Shown here piece after piece: positions 7,694 to 14,188 of a stretch of DNA of 32,878 nucleotides. The notes below the pieces were generated by a model, which had not been told where the DNA came from, did not search any database, and saw only the letters and a list, made by a program, of their open reading frames with translations. This DNA is from Borrelia sp. P9F1 (GTDB lineage Bacteria; Spirochaetota; Spirochaetia; Borreliales; Borreliaceae). Made by a program: the position numbers and the translations under genes. Each line of letters opens with the position of its first letter. Within the stretch, counting starts at the first letter, position 1. The stretch is taken from assembly GCF_030436115.1 (NCBI RefSeq), contig NZ_CP129408.1, forward strand, positions 1 through 32,878, written 5' to 3'.

Positions 7694-7720
7694 AACCCCC
7701 TGTAATTAAGGGGGTTTTTA
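7692..7720. terminator. Bidirectional terminator between convergent operons
   Basis: AAAACCCCC (7692-7700) and GGGGGTTTT (7710-7718) form a perfect 9-bp stem with a 9-base loop, followed by T on the plus strand and preceded by A on the other side, so it can act in both directions. It separates the recombination operon from the minus-strand terminase gene ending at 7737. Confidence 0.88.
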
Positions 7721-7736
7721 TTTTGGGTTTATAGAT

Positions 7737-9092
7737 TTATAAATATTTAATTTTAGTAAAGTGAGTTTGCTTTTCCTTAATGCTTCCCATAAGAAGTAAG
7801 TAAGCATTAGCTAGTGAATCAAGAGCATCGTCACAAGTCTTGCCATCACCCTTGTAAGCATAAATATCATTAATTACCGTTTTATCAATATCTTTAAGAA
7901 ATTCAACCAATTTACTATTAAATATGGGAATTAAGGAACAAATACGATTAAATTTATTTGATATAGGTTTAACTGGTGCTATTTTAAAAAGAGTATCGCA
8001 TTGATTTCTCAGACTTATTAAAGTTTGTGTTAACCTTCCAACACCCTTAACGCTATCTCTATCTTCTATGAAAAGAATCCTTACATTAAACCCATCAATT
8101 ATAGTTTTAATCCTATACAAAATATCATCATCATAAACGGGTCGTTTGTCTTGATAAATGTATGCATAAAGCTTATCCTTGTGTTTTTCTAGTATGCAAA
8201 TAGCAGTATTATCACCACCAATGGTAAAAGCAGGGTCAATGTAGCAAATAGGAGCACTAAATTTATAATCATCACTAAATTCTATTTGGTGAAAAATGGA
8301 GCAATCACTTGCAACCCATTCACCTAAAAGAACGCGTGCTCTGTATGTTGGTAAATGTTCATATGTTATCTCTTGTTCATGAATAAAATCACTTGCAAGT
8401 GTTTCATTGTCGTAAGTGGTAAAGTTATATGTTGTGTATATCCTTGTTTGGTCAATGTAATCAGTTTTAAAAAAATGCGTAGGGAAATCAGGATTAGTAT
8501 CGAAAATAGCGGTTCGCTTACCTATTCTAAGTCTCTTTAGTGCCTCCTGAATAACCTCCTGACTCAGTGTTGTAGCCTCGTTAATAAACATCAAGGCGCT
8601 ATTAGCTCCCCTAAGTCTTTTAAAGTCACTAATCTTGTCTCCACCATAAAGATTAACACGCAGGCCATCAATTAAGACGAATGAAGTATTTTGTTTCTTC
8701 CTCTCATAGGGAATGTGAAGCAGGTCACATATGGTCTCCATTTCACCTAAAACATTAATTTCTATTGAATTTTGTGAATTACCCATAATAAAGTTATTAA
8801 CATTTTTTGTGTAAAGATCTCTGTTTTCTAGTAAATTTTTAATGAAAAGATAGCATGCAAGGAATGTCTTACCGCTAGCAATACCACCATTGAGTATAAT
8901 CTTAGCTATATCCCCCGCTTCAATTGACTCTATTACTTCCCTCTGTTTGGGAAGTAAATTATTAGACTCAAATGATGCAAAATCAGTGTACTTGCTACCC
9001 TTTCCTTTTGGAATAGTTTGGAATATGCGTCTGTATTTAGACGACATTCTTGCAGGAAGTAAGCTTAAGAGCTTTTCTAGTTTTAAATTCAC
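7737..9092 (-). CDS. terL: Phage terminase large subunit (PBSX type)
   Basis: A 451-residue packaging motor. The ATPase half has Walker A GGIASGKT (69-76), Walker B ALMFINEA (166-173) and the coupling motif DTNP (198-201). The nuclease half has D286 in YIDPAF, E343/D344 in FIEDRD and D421/D422 before ALDSLANAY, the usual three acidic positions. Length and motifs match PBSX-like large terminases and the cp32 equivalent. The start is GTG at 9092, with no Shine-Dalgarno but an extended -10 only 6 bases upstream, which suggests a leaderless mRNA. It is transcribed away from the portal gene, unlike the usual terminase-portal head block. Confidence 0.93.
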   Translation of the reverse strand: MNLKLEKLLSLLPARMSSKYRRIFQTIPKGKGSKYTDFASFESNNLLPKQREVIESIEAGDIAKIILNGGIASGKTFLACYLFIKNLLENRDLYTKNVNNFIMGNSQNSIEINVLGEMETICDLLHIPYERKKQNTSFVLIDGLRVNLYGGDKISDFKRLRGANSALMFINEATTLSQEVIQEALKRLRIGKRTAIFDTNPDFPTHFFKTDYIDQTRIYTTYNFTTYDNETLASDFIHEQEITYEHLPTYRARVLLGEWVASDCSIFHQIEFSDDYKFSAPICYIDPAFTIGGDNTAICILEKHKDKLYAYIYQDKRPVYDDDILYRIKTIIDGFNVRILFIEDRDSVKGVGRLTQTLISLRNQCDTLFKIAPVKPISNKFNRICSLIPIFNSKLVEFLKDIDKTVINDIYAYKGDGKTCDDALDSLANAYLLLMGSIKEKQTHFTKIKYL

Positions 9093-9098
9093 ACAAAT

Positions 9099-9107
9099 AT
9101 TATAACA
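9099..9107 (-). promoter_or_regulatory. Extended -10 promoter for a leaderless terminase mRNA
   Basis: Read on the minus strand, TGTTATAAT is followed by six bases (ATTTGT) and then the GTG start. Transcription would begin at or within a base of the start codon. No -35 match is evident and no ribosome site is present. The element lies just after the stop of the upstream gene. Confidence 0.65.
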
Positions 9108-9112
9108 ATAAT

Positions 9113-9781
9113 TTACAATTTATCGCTATAAAGGTAATTTTTAACTATTTGTTTAAATTCTTTATCATTAAGTATGGTAGTATAATATTGTTTCTCTATT
9201 GCAAGCCGTTTAAGAAGGATTGTTTCCCTAAAAGTTAATCTATGCCGCTCTATCTCTTCCTTAAGCTGTGATCTCTCTATGATAAGTTTATTTCGATCTT
9301 CTACGCTATGGTAAGCATTGCGAAGCGCATGCTCTATCCGAGAAAGATCAGAACATAAAGCATTATAAACTTGCTCTTTAATAACAACTTCACGATATTT
9401 CCTATCAAAGAAAAGATTGCTTATAAGTTTAGTTATCTCTACCTTTAAAGTGTCAACACTGGCAAGTTTCCTTAAGGCAGTTCCGGTAGTAATGCTACCC
9501 AAAGCATCAATATCCTCATCGGTATTAGAACAACGCAAAACATGGTCAACGCTTCTTGAATTAAGTATACTACTACTAAAAGTATTGCTATCATCAGGGT
9601 TGATATTACTTACAATAATGTCTTGTGTATGCTTGAAAGCTTGCCGACACTTGTCTAAAGCCTTGCTTACAGTAGAATAGCTAACCTTCTCCATCCTTGC
9701 AATATCGCTAATGCTAAGCTCGCCTTTAGTGAAAGGTCTATAATATTTTAAATATTTACCCTTATATATTTTACTTTTCAT
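9113..9781 (-). CDS. HTH protein in the small-terminase position
   Basis: A 222-residue protein with an N-terminal helix-turn-helix at about residues 19-44 (GELSISDIARMEKVSYSTVSKALDKC), quoted here only for position, and a long helical C-terminal half rich in charged residues (from about residue 125). This is the usual build of a small terminase: DNA recognition domain followed by an oligomerising helical region. It lies 20 bases upstream of the large terminase on the same strand, which strengthens that reading. It could instead be a regulator of the packaging genes. The ribosome site is weak (AGTTGGT). Confidence 0.7.
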   Translation of the reverse strand: MKSKIYKGKYLKYYRPFTKGELSISDIARMEKVSYSTVSKALDKCRQAFKHTQDIIVSNINPDDSNTFSSSILNSRSVDHVLRCSNTDEDIDALGSITTGTALRKLASVDTLKVEITKLISNLFFDRKYREVVIKEQVYNALCSDLSRIEHALRNAYHSVEDRNKLIIERSQLKEEIERHRLTFRETILLKRLAIEKQYYTTILNDKEFKQIVKNYLYSDKL

Positions 9782-9834
9782 ACCAACTAAATGAATATTA
9801 ACATAAATGTGTAAAAATTTTAAAAAACATTATC

Positions 9835-10308
9835 CTAGATCACACTTTGTGTATTAGCTAGTACTTTATAATAAGAAAAAATTAATTGTGCAGTATTGCG
9901 GCATTTAATGCCTTGTTTAAGCAAATCTCTACTATCATATAAAGTTGTTCTACCTCGCTTTGCTATATGGTGTACTGTATCAAGTGAATCAATATAGACT
10001 TCAAATATTGTAAAATTGTGCTCACCTGCGGCAGCTGTTACCCTTTCATGCCGACACGATACTAAGCTGAAGCCAAAATATTCTAATATTTTACATGGAA
10101 ATTTAGGAATCGAGTTCTTATTTAAATATCCTATGTTTTTAAAGTAAAGGTAATATCTGTTAATCTCATCAATATTAAAATCAATTGTTCGTATGTGGCG
10201 GTTGACATAAAACAATAAGGATAAATAATACCCACCAAGTTCTCTAATAGATTTATGTAACTCAGGATTGTTTTGCAAAATGGTGGGGATTCTTGCTTTC
10301 TTAACCAT
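9835..10308 (-). CDS. DUF261-like protein (papain-fold-like, Cys apparently missing)
   Basis: A 157-residue protein resembling the Borrelia DUF261 family. The N-terminal helix reads ELHKSIRELGGYYLSLLFY (16-34), then DEINRYYLYFKNIGYLN, and the C-terminal part has TVHHIAKRGRTTLYDSRDLL with H113/H114 and KQGIKCRNT. This order resembles small C39/papain-like phage peptidases in which a Cys starts the first helix; here that place appears to be Gly26 (GGYY). If the comparison is right, this copy would be inactive. The start has no ribosome site and lies 8 bases after TGTTATTTT, a possible weak extended -10. Function is unknown. Confidence 0.55.
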   Translation of the reverse strand: MVKKARIPTILQNNPELHKSIRELGGYYLSLLFYVNRHIRTIDFNIDEINRYYLYFKNIGYLNKNSIPKFPCKILEYFGFSLVSCRHERVTAAAGEHNFTIFEVYIDSLDTVHHIAKRGRTTLYDSRDLLKQGIKCRNTAQLIFSYYKVLANTQSVI

Positions 10309-10408
10309 TATAAGTTAAAATAACATTTCATAGATATTTATGTCAATTATTTTGTTATTTAACCAATATTTTAACTCATAACTACTTTAACCAAACTAAG
10401 TATTGATG

Positions 10409-10414
10409 TATAAT
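10409..10414 (+). promoter_or_regulatory. -10 element of the first bdr gene
   Basis: TATAAT preceded directly by TG lies 21 bases before the bdr ATG at 10436, with the ribosome site AGGGGT at 10423-10428 between them. The -35 is poor. This gene therefore has a conventional leader, unlike the leaderless phage genes. Confidence 0.5.
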
Positions 10415-10435
10415 TAATGCATAGGGGTATGGTGT

Positions 10436-10753
10436 ATGTTGGTACAAGTGAGGTCTTCAGAAGCAAATAATGCGGCTCAACAAATGGTTTTTGATGAGCT
10501 TATAAGGATGGGGATGAAGGAGGTTGCTGCTGCTGAGGTTGCTCGTGGATATTTTTATAAGGAGCTTGATACTAAGATTGATAATTTAGAGGATAAGCTT
10601 AATACTAAGATTGACAGCTTTAAGAATGAGATTAATACTAAGATTGATACATTAGAGATTAAGTTTAATGCTAAGTTTAATTTACATAATTGGATGATTA
10701 CATTTCTTATTACAACCAATATTGCTATTTTATTAGCCGTACTTTTTAAGTAA
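10436..10753 (+). CDS. bdr: Bdr family membrane-anchored protein (short form)
   Basis: A 105-residue Bdr protein. The N-terminal segment MVFDELIRMGMKEVAAAEVARGYFY (from residue 18; shown for orientation) is the family signature; it is followed by a short coiled coil with three NTKID/TKID repeats (52-78) and a C-terminal hydrophobic segment (about 84-103) ending in K. Bdr proteins are inner-membrane proteins of unknown role, present in several variants on cp32-type plasmids and differing in repeat number. The gene stands alone between two minus-strand genes. Confidence 0.87.
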   Translation: MLVQVRSSEANNAAQQMVFDELIRMGMKEVAAAEVARGYFYKELDTKIDNLEDKLNTKIDSFKNEINTKIDTLEIKFNAKFNLHNWMITFLITTNIAILLAVLFK

Positions 10754-10981
10754 AGGTGTGTTTAAAAAGGGTATTTAAAATGATTGGTAAATGCTTATCA
10801 GGCTCTTTTGGTTCCCGTAAGATAATATATTGCTAAAATGAAAAGCCCCTTAGTTTATGCTAATTAGGTAACATAATGTGACTTGTTTTATGATTGTTGT
10901 AAAAAGAGCGATTAGGATATAACCGCCCTTTATACGTATAATGTTTGTTAAACTTATTTTTTACATCGAACCATTATTATT

Positions 10982-11401
10982 TTAAAGTTCAAGTTTTTTT
11001 TCAAGTCTTAATTGTTTTTTCTTTTCTTTTTCTAATTTTTCTTCTTTAAACTCCTCATATGCTTTTTCACTGCAATAAGAAAGAAAATCATCACGACGTC
11101 TTAATTTATGGTCATCATCATAATTTGCTAAAGCAAAATCTCTAATAATTTTAGTTCCCACATTAAGGCCTGCCATTTGAAATTTAAATTGAATAAGTGC
11201 CATATGCTCGTTCCTGAAATGTATATCTAGAGAAAAATAATCATCTATTTTGTTTGCATAGTCATCCAAAAAATCTAGATAATGCTTATAATTAATAGTA
11301 ATATCAACCCCCGCGTTGTATTGATCTGCAATATACCCAGCTAATCGCTTAAGATCAACACCTTTATACATGTCATTATTTTCATTTTTTGCTTTTTTCA
11401 T
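10982..11401 (-). CDS. Orphan hypothetical protein
   Basis: A 139-residue protein that I do not recognise. The N-terminal half is mixed (VDLKRLAGYIADQYNAGVD, YKHYLDFLDDYANKI), the middle has NEHMALIQFKFQMAGLNVG, and the C-terminal 40 residues are a highly charged lysine/glutamate helix. It has a good ribosome site (AAGGAGT) and an extended -10 TGTTATAAT on the minus strand at 11441-11449. It sits between a bdr gene and a gene-poor stretch with a 16-bp inverted repeat. The promoter and ribosome site support a real gene. Confidence 0.65.
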   Translation of the reverse strand: MKKAKNENNDMYKGVDLKRLAGYIADQYNAGVDITINYKHYLDFLDDYANKIDDYFSLDIHFRNEHMALIQFKFQMAGLNVGTKIIRDFALANYDDDHKLRRRDDFLSYCSEKAYEEFKEEKLEKEKKKQLRLEKKLEL

Positions 11402-11440
11402 TATTGTACTCCTTATTCAAATTGAATCTAGCTAGTTATA

Positions 11441-11449
11441 TTATAACAA
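11441..11449 (-). promoter_or_regulatory. Extended -10 of the orphan gene
   Basis: On the minus strand this reads TGTTATAAT, a TG-extended perfect -10. The ATG at 11401 is about 40 bases downstream and has its own AAGGAGT site, so this transcript would have an ordinary leader. Confidence 0.6.
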
Positions 11450-11459
11450 ATAATTAAGT

Positions 11460-11509
11460 TTTTTGTTACTTATTTGTAGTTTTTAATAAAAATAAATAAG
11501 TAACAAAAA
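11460..11509. repeat. 16-bp perfect inverted repeat
   Basis: The arm at 11460-11475 (T5 then GTTACTTATTT) is exactly complementary in reverse to 11494-11509, with an 18-base spacer. The A/T ends make it a possible bidirectional terminator, but the gene on the minus strand starts downstream of it and the integrase lies 500 bases away. A recombination or protein-binding site is also possible. Confidence 0.7.
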
Positions 11510-11952
11510 ATAAGTAAAGCCTTTTTATAAAAGTAATTACAAATTATCTTTAAAATAAATAATACAAAATGCACATAAACTTTATGGAAAATAAAAATGA
11601 ATAAAATTAGTGTTAAATAACACAATAATATTTATCTTAAACTTAATTTGTTTTCTTATAACACCACAAATCCTCACTTTCTACACATAAAAAGATTTAT
11701 TAAGGTTTTGCAATTTTTAAGCCTATTAAATTGATTTTTTTAAAGTATAGGGTCTTTTCTTGCAAAAGTTGGGTATCCTTAAAATCCCAAAAACAGGCTA
11801 GCAATATTTAGAAGAACTACACATAAAAAGCTACGTAGAAACCTAAACATAAAAAATACTCTTATTAACCTCTATTTTCTGTATAAACAAACTTTACTTT
11901 AATTATTTAGTACAATATTATAAGTAATATACTAGAAAATATAACTAAATAG

Positions 11953-11961
11953 TGTTAAAAT
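11953..11961 (+). promoter_or_regulatory. Extended -10 of the recombinase gene
   Basis: TGTTAAAAT with a partial -35 TAGAAA (11933-11938) at a 17-base spacing. Transcription would start near 11968, giving a leader of about 70 bases that contains a possible 18-codon frame (GTG at 11983, TGA at 12037-12039 overlapping the recombinase ATG). Confidence 0.5.
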
Positions 11962-12035
11962 AAACATAAAAGAGTAGAGAGAGTGAATAAATATACTAAA
12001 CTTGATTTATCTAGTGGAGGCAGTAAACCAGTTAG

Positions 12036-12980
12036 ATGAGTAGACAAATATCAACAAATACGGATAAAAAAGCACCCAATTCCACTGAGATTATTTACTC
12101 TGATTTAAATAATCCAGATTCGTTTATTAATTCTTTAGCAACAGCCTATAAGAGTAAACGGATTGACGATGAATATATTTTTTCCCTAGCTAGTGTTCTT
12201 AATAAGGACATATATGCGAGACTCTTAAGTCTAATACTAGACAAGGATAATCCCGTACTCATTGCAAAGGGTGATAATCCGAGTTTGGATAAAAAGAAGC
12301 CTATTAAATATAGAAAAAAGAATATTAGAAAAAAGACTAACTTTTATATGAGCATTACTAAAGAGCAAATCTTGAAAATATTAGAGCTAGCTTACCAGAA
12401 AGACAAGATAATGGGTATGTTTTACTACCTGCAATACATGACTGGGTCAAGATGCGGCGAGATTGCTAATATTAAGTTGCAGGATATTAGGAAGGTTGCA
12501 GTAGACGGTGAGTATATGTACCGTATTAATATTCATGTTGCTAAGAAGCGTGGGGAGACTGTAATACGACCAGTGCTTGTTTCTATGCTAGATTTTGCTA
12601 AAATTCAAGAAGCTCATAAGGAATATGCAGAAAAAAACCTTAAGAATAGAATATCAATTCATAATTATAATTACTTAAAGCGAACTTATTTGTTTCAAAA
12701 AACTAAATACAAGAGCTTATCAACTAACAATATGAGCTTCTTTTTAAGAGAGATTATAAGAAAGGTTACTAGAAGACAATATATTGGCAAGTGTTCTCAT
12801 ATCTTCAGGCATTATCGTATCTTTTTAATGAAAAATAGTAATATACCATCTTATGATATTAAAGAAGAGTTTCATTTCTCCAACATTAGCATGGTTGATA
12901 GATATGGCAAGCCATTAATTGATAAGAAAAAGGATTACGAGTTTATGATTAATGAAAAACCTGAATTTGCTAGGGCATAA
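12036..12980 (+). CDS. Tyrosine site-specific recombinase
   Basis: A 314-residue tyrosine recombinase. The catalytic residues are all visible: R139 in MTGSRCGEI, K170 in HVAKKRGE, H255 and R258 in HIFRH, H280 in EEFHFSN, and the nucleophile Y290 in VDRYGKP. Residues 1-100 would be the core-binding part, basic just before the catalytic domain. Roles that fit a circular prophage plasmid are dimer resolution, integration into another replicon or DNA inversion; none can be chosen from sequence alone. The ribosome site GGAGG lies about 14 bases upstream, rather far. The frame continues into no other gene; a bdr gene follows after 61 bases. Confidence 0.88.
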   Translation: MSRQISTNTDKKAPNSTEIIYSDLNNPDSFINSLATAYKSKRIDDEYIFSLASVLNKDIYARLLSLILDKDNPVLIAKGDNPSLDKKKPIKYRKKNIRKKTNFYMSITKEQILKILELAYQKDKIMGMFYYLQYMTGSRCGEIANIKLQDIRKVAVDGEYMYRINIHVAKKRGETVIRPVLVSMLDFAKIQEAHKEYAEKNLKNRISIHNYNYLKRTYLFQKTKYKSLSTNNMSFFLREIIRKVTRRQYIGKCSHIFRHYRIFLMKNSNIPSYDIKEEFHFSNISMVDRYGKPLIDKKKDYEFMINEKPEFARA

Positions 12981-13041
12981 AAACACAAGAATTATATTGC
13001 AAGTCAATTTGTATATTACAATTAGTTACAAGGAGATATTA

Positions 13042-13461
13042 ATGGCAGAAGCACAGGAGGAGAAAAGACAAATGGGGAGTCAAGAATCAAAGCAGCGTGT
13101 AGTAATGGAGGAGCTTATAAGGTTGGGCATGGATAGTTGGATAGCCGCATGCTTTGTAAATGGACTTTTTCAGGAGATTACTCATCGTGACCTTGATCGT
13201 CTAGAGGAAAAGCTTAAACTCAGACTGGATGCATTGGGAGATAGAATCAAGAATGTTGAGACTATATTAGCTGAGGTTAGCAGAGACATTAAGAAGCTTG
13301 TTACCAAGATGGACTTAACTTAAGGATGACATTAGAGATTAAGAGCTGATTTAAACCAAAAGATAGACAGCATAGAGAAAAATAATAAATGGATTTTTGG
13401 ATTAACATTTACAATTTGGATTACTACAATGGGTGGATTTATAGCTCTTTTTTTAAAGTAA
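13042..13461 (+). pseudogene. bdr: Broken bdr gene
   Basis: The ATG at 13042 follows AGGAGA and opens a Bdr frame with the signature VVMEELIRLGMDSWIAACFV and a coiled coil, but it stops at 13321-13323 after 93 residues. The missing membrane end is still present in another frame at 13348-13461 (KIDSIEKNNKWIFGLTF, then a hydrophobic stretch ending FLK). Compared with the intact copy downstream, the break lies in a region with several small deletions. The 93-residue N-terminal product could still be made, lacking its membrane anchor. The alternative upstream start at 12952 overlaps the recombinase and has no support. Confidence 0.82.
13360..13452. repeat. Direct repeat, bdr 3' end copy 1
   Basis: 93 bases nearly identical to 13882-13974, covering the coiled-coil end and membrane segment of the neighbouring bdr genes. 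The spacing is 522 bases. Such repeats allow deletion or gene conversion between the two bdr loci. Confidence 0.85.
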
Positions 13462-13497
13462 AACCCCCCAAAATAATTAATATATAGAGGTTGACAT

Positions 13498-13995
13498 ATG
13501 CAAGCGGAACAAGTGCGTAGTGAAGGCACAAGATATCATTTTACAGAACAACAAGTTTGTGAAGAGTTTGTAAGAATGGGCATGCAACAAGAGATGGCAG
13601 TTCAATTTGCAAATAGATACTGCCATAGTGGGCTTACTCATTTGGAACTTGAGTACTTAGAGAAGAACTTTAATGTCAGAATGGATGCGTTGGAAAGTCG
13701 AATCGTGGGTGTTGAGGCTAGATTAAGTGATCTTAAAGATGATATTAAAAAACTTGACGCTAGAACAGATAAGCTTGACGCTAGAATAGATATCCTTAGA
13801 GCTGAGCTTAAGGAAGATATTAAGAATGTAAAGAATGATTTAAATCATGAGATAGACAACGCTAAAAGCGAACTCAGTGTTAAGATAGACAGCATAGAGA
13901 AAAGTAATAAATGGATTTTTGGATTAACATTCACAGTTTGGATTACCACAATGGGTGGGTTTATAGCTCTTTTTGTATCCATGTATACAAAATAA
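13498..13995 (+). CDS. bdr: Bdr family membrane-anchored protein (long form)
   Basis: A 165-residue intact Bdr protein. Residues 17-42 hold the family signature (VCEEFVRMGMQQEMAVQF), then HLELEYLEKNF, a long coiled coil with repeated units such as KLDARTDKLDARID (80-95), and a C-terminal membrane segment (about 141-160). A ribosome site AGAGG is present. The 3' end is nearly identical to the remnant of the broken copy upstream, pointing to a tandem duplication or exchange. Confidence 0.9.
   Translation: MQAEQVRSEGTRYHFTEQQVCEEFVRMGMQQEMAVQFANRYCHSGLTHLELEYLEKNFNVRMDALESRIVGVEARLSDLKDDIKKLDARTDKLDARIDILRAELKEDIKNVKNDLNHEIDNAKSELSVKIDSIEKSNKWIFGLTFTVWITTMGGFIALFVSMYTK
13882..13974. repeat. Direct repeat, bdr 3' end copy 2
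   Basis: Intact partner of the repeat at 13360-13452, within the coding region of the long Bdr protein. Confidence 0.85.
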
Positions 13996-14152
13996 AACCC
14001 CAAAACAATCAATACACTATTTTCAATTAAGCACAATAAGCATAATCCCCACTAAGCCTCTCCACTTAGCAGGGAAAATACATACTAATTTCATTCTTTC
14101 TTACAAAAAGATAAGTCGATTATAACCCAAAATTAACAAAATAGTACACTTT

Positions 14153-14182
14153 TTGTTGAAAAAAAATATTTTTTGTTAAAAT
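14153..14182 (+). promoter_or_regulatory. Late promoter for a leaderless portal mRNA
   Basis: Extended -10 TGTTAAAAT (14174-14182; hexamer TAAAAT 14177-14182) with a weak -35 TTGTTG (14153-14158). Six bases (TAATGT) separate the hexamer from the ATG at 14189. There is no Shine-Dalgarno sequence. The bases from TTTGTTAAAATTAAT to the ATGGAT start recur at the gp25-like gene (26431 onward). It is the likely main promoter of the head and tail genes. Confidence 0.7.
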
Positions 14183-14188
14183 TAATGT

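Larger units (their letters stand above)
11402..12035. other. Gene-poor AT-rich stretch of the accessory island
   Basis: No convincing protein gene is visible here. It holds the minus-strand promoter at 11441-11449, a 16-bp perfect inverted repeat (11460-11509), a smaller imperfect palindrome around ATATTA-TAAG-TAATAT (11915-11930), an extended -10 (11953-11961) and a possible short leader frame starting with GTG at 11983. The middle (about 11520-11900) shows only short AT-rich repeats such as ACACATAAAAAG, present twice. Confidence 0.6.

Noticed and set aside
10754..10981. Gene or RNA between the first bdr and the orphan gene
   Set aside because: No frame with a ribosome site, and no hairpin with a T-run; nothing could be supported.
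12952..13041. Earlier start for the broken bdr gene
   Set aside because: The extra residues do not resemble Bdr N-termini and overlap the recombinase; ATG 13042 follows AGGAGA.
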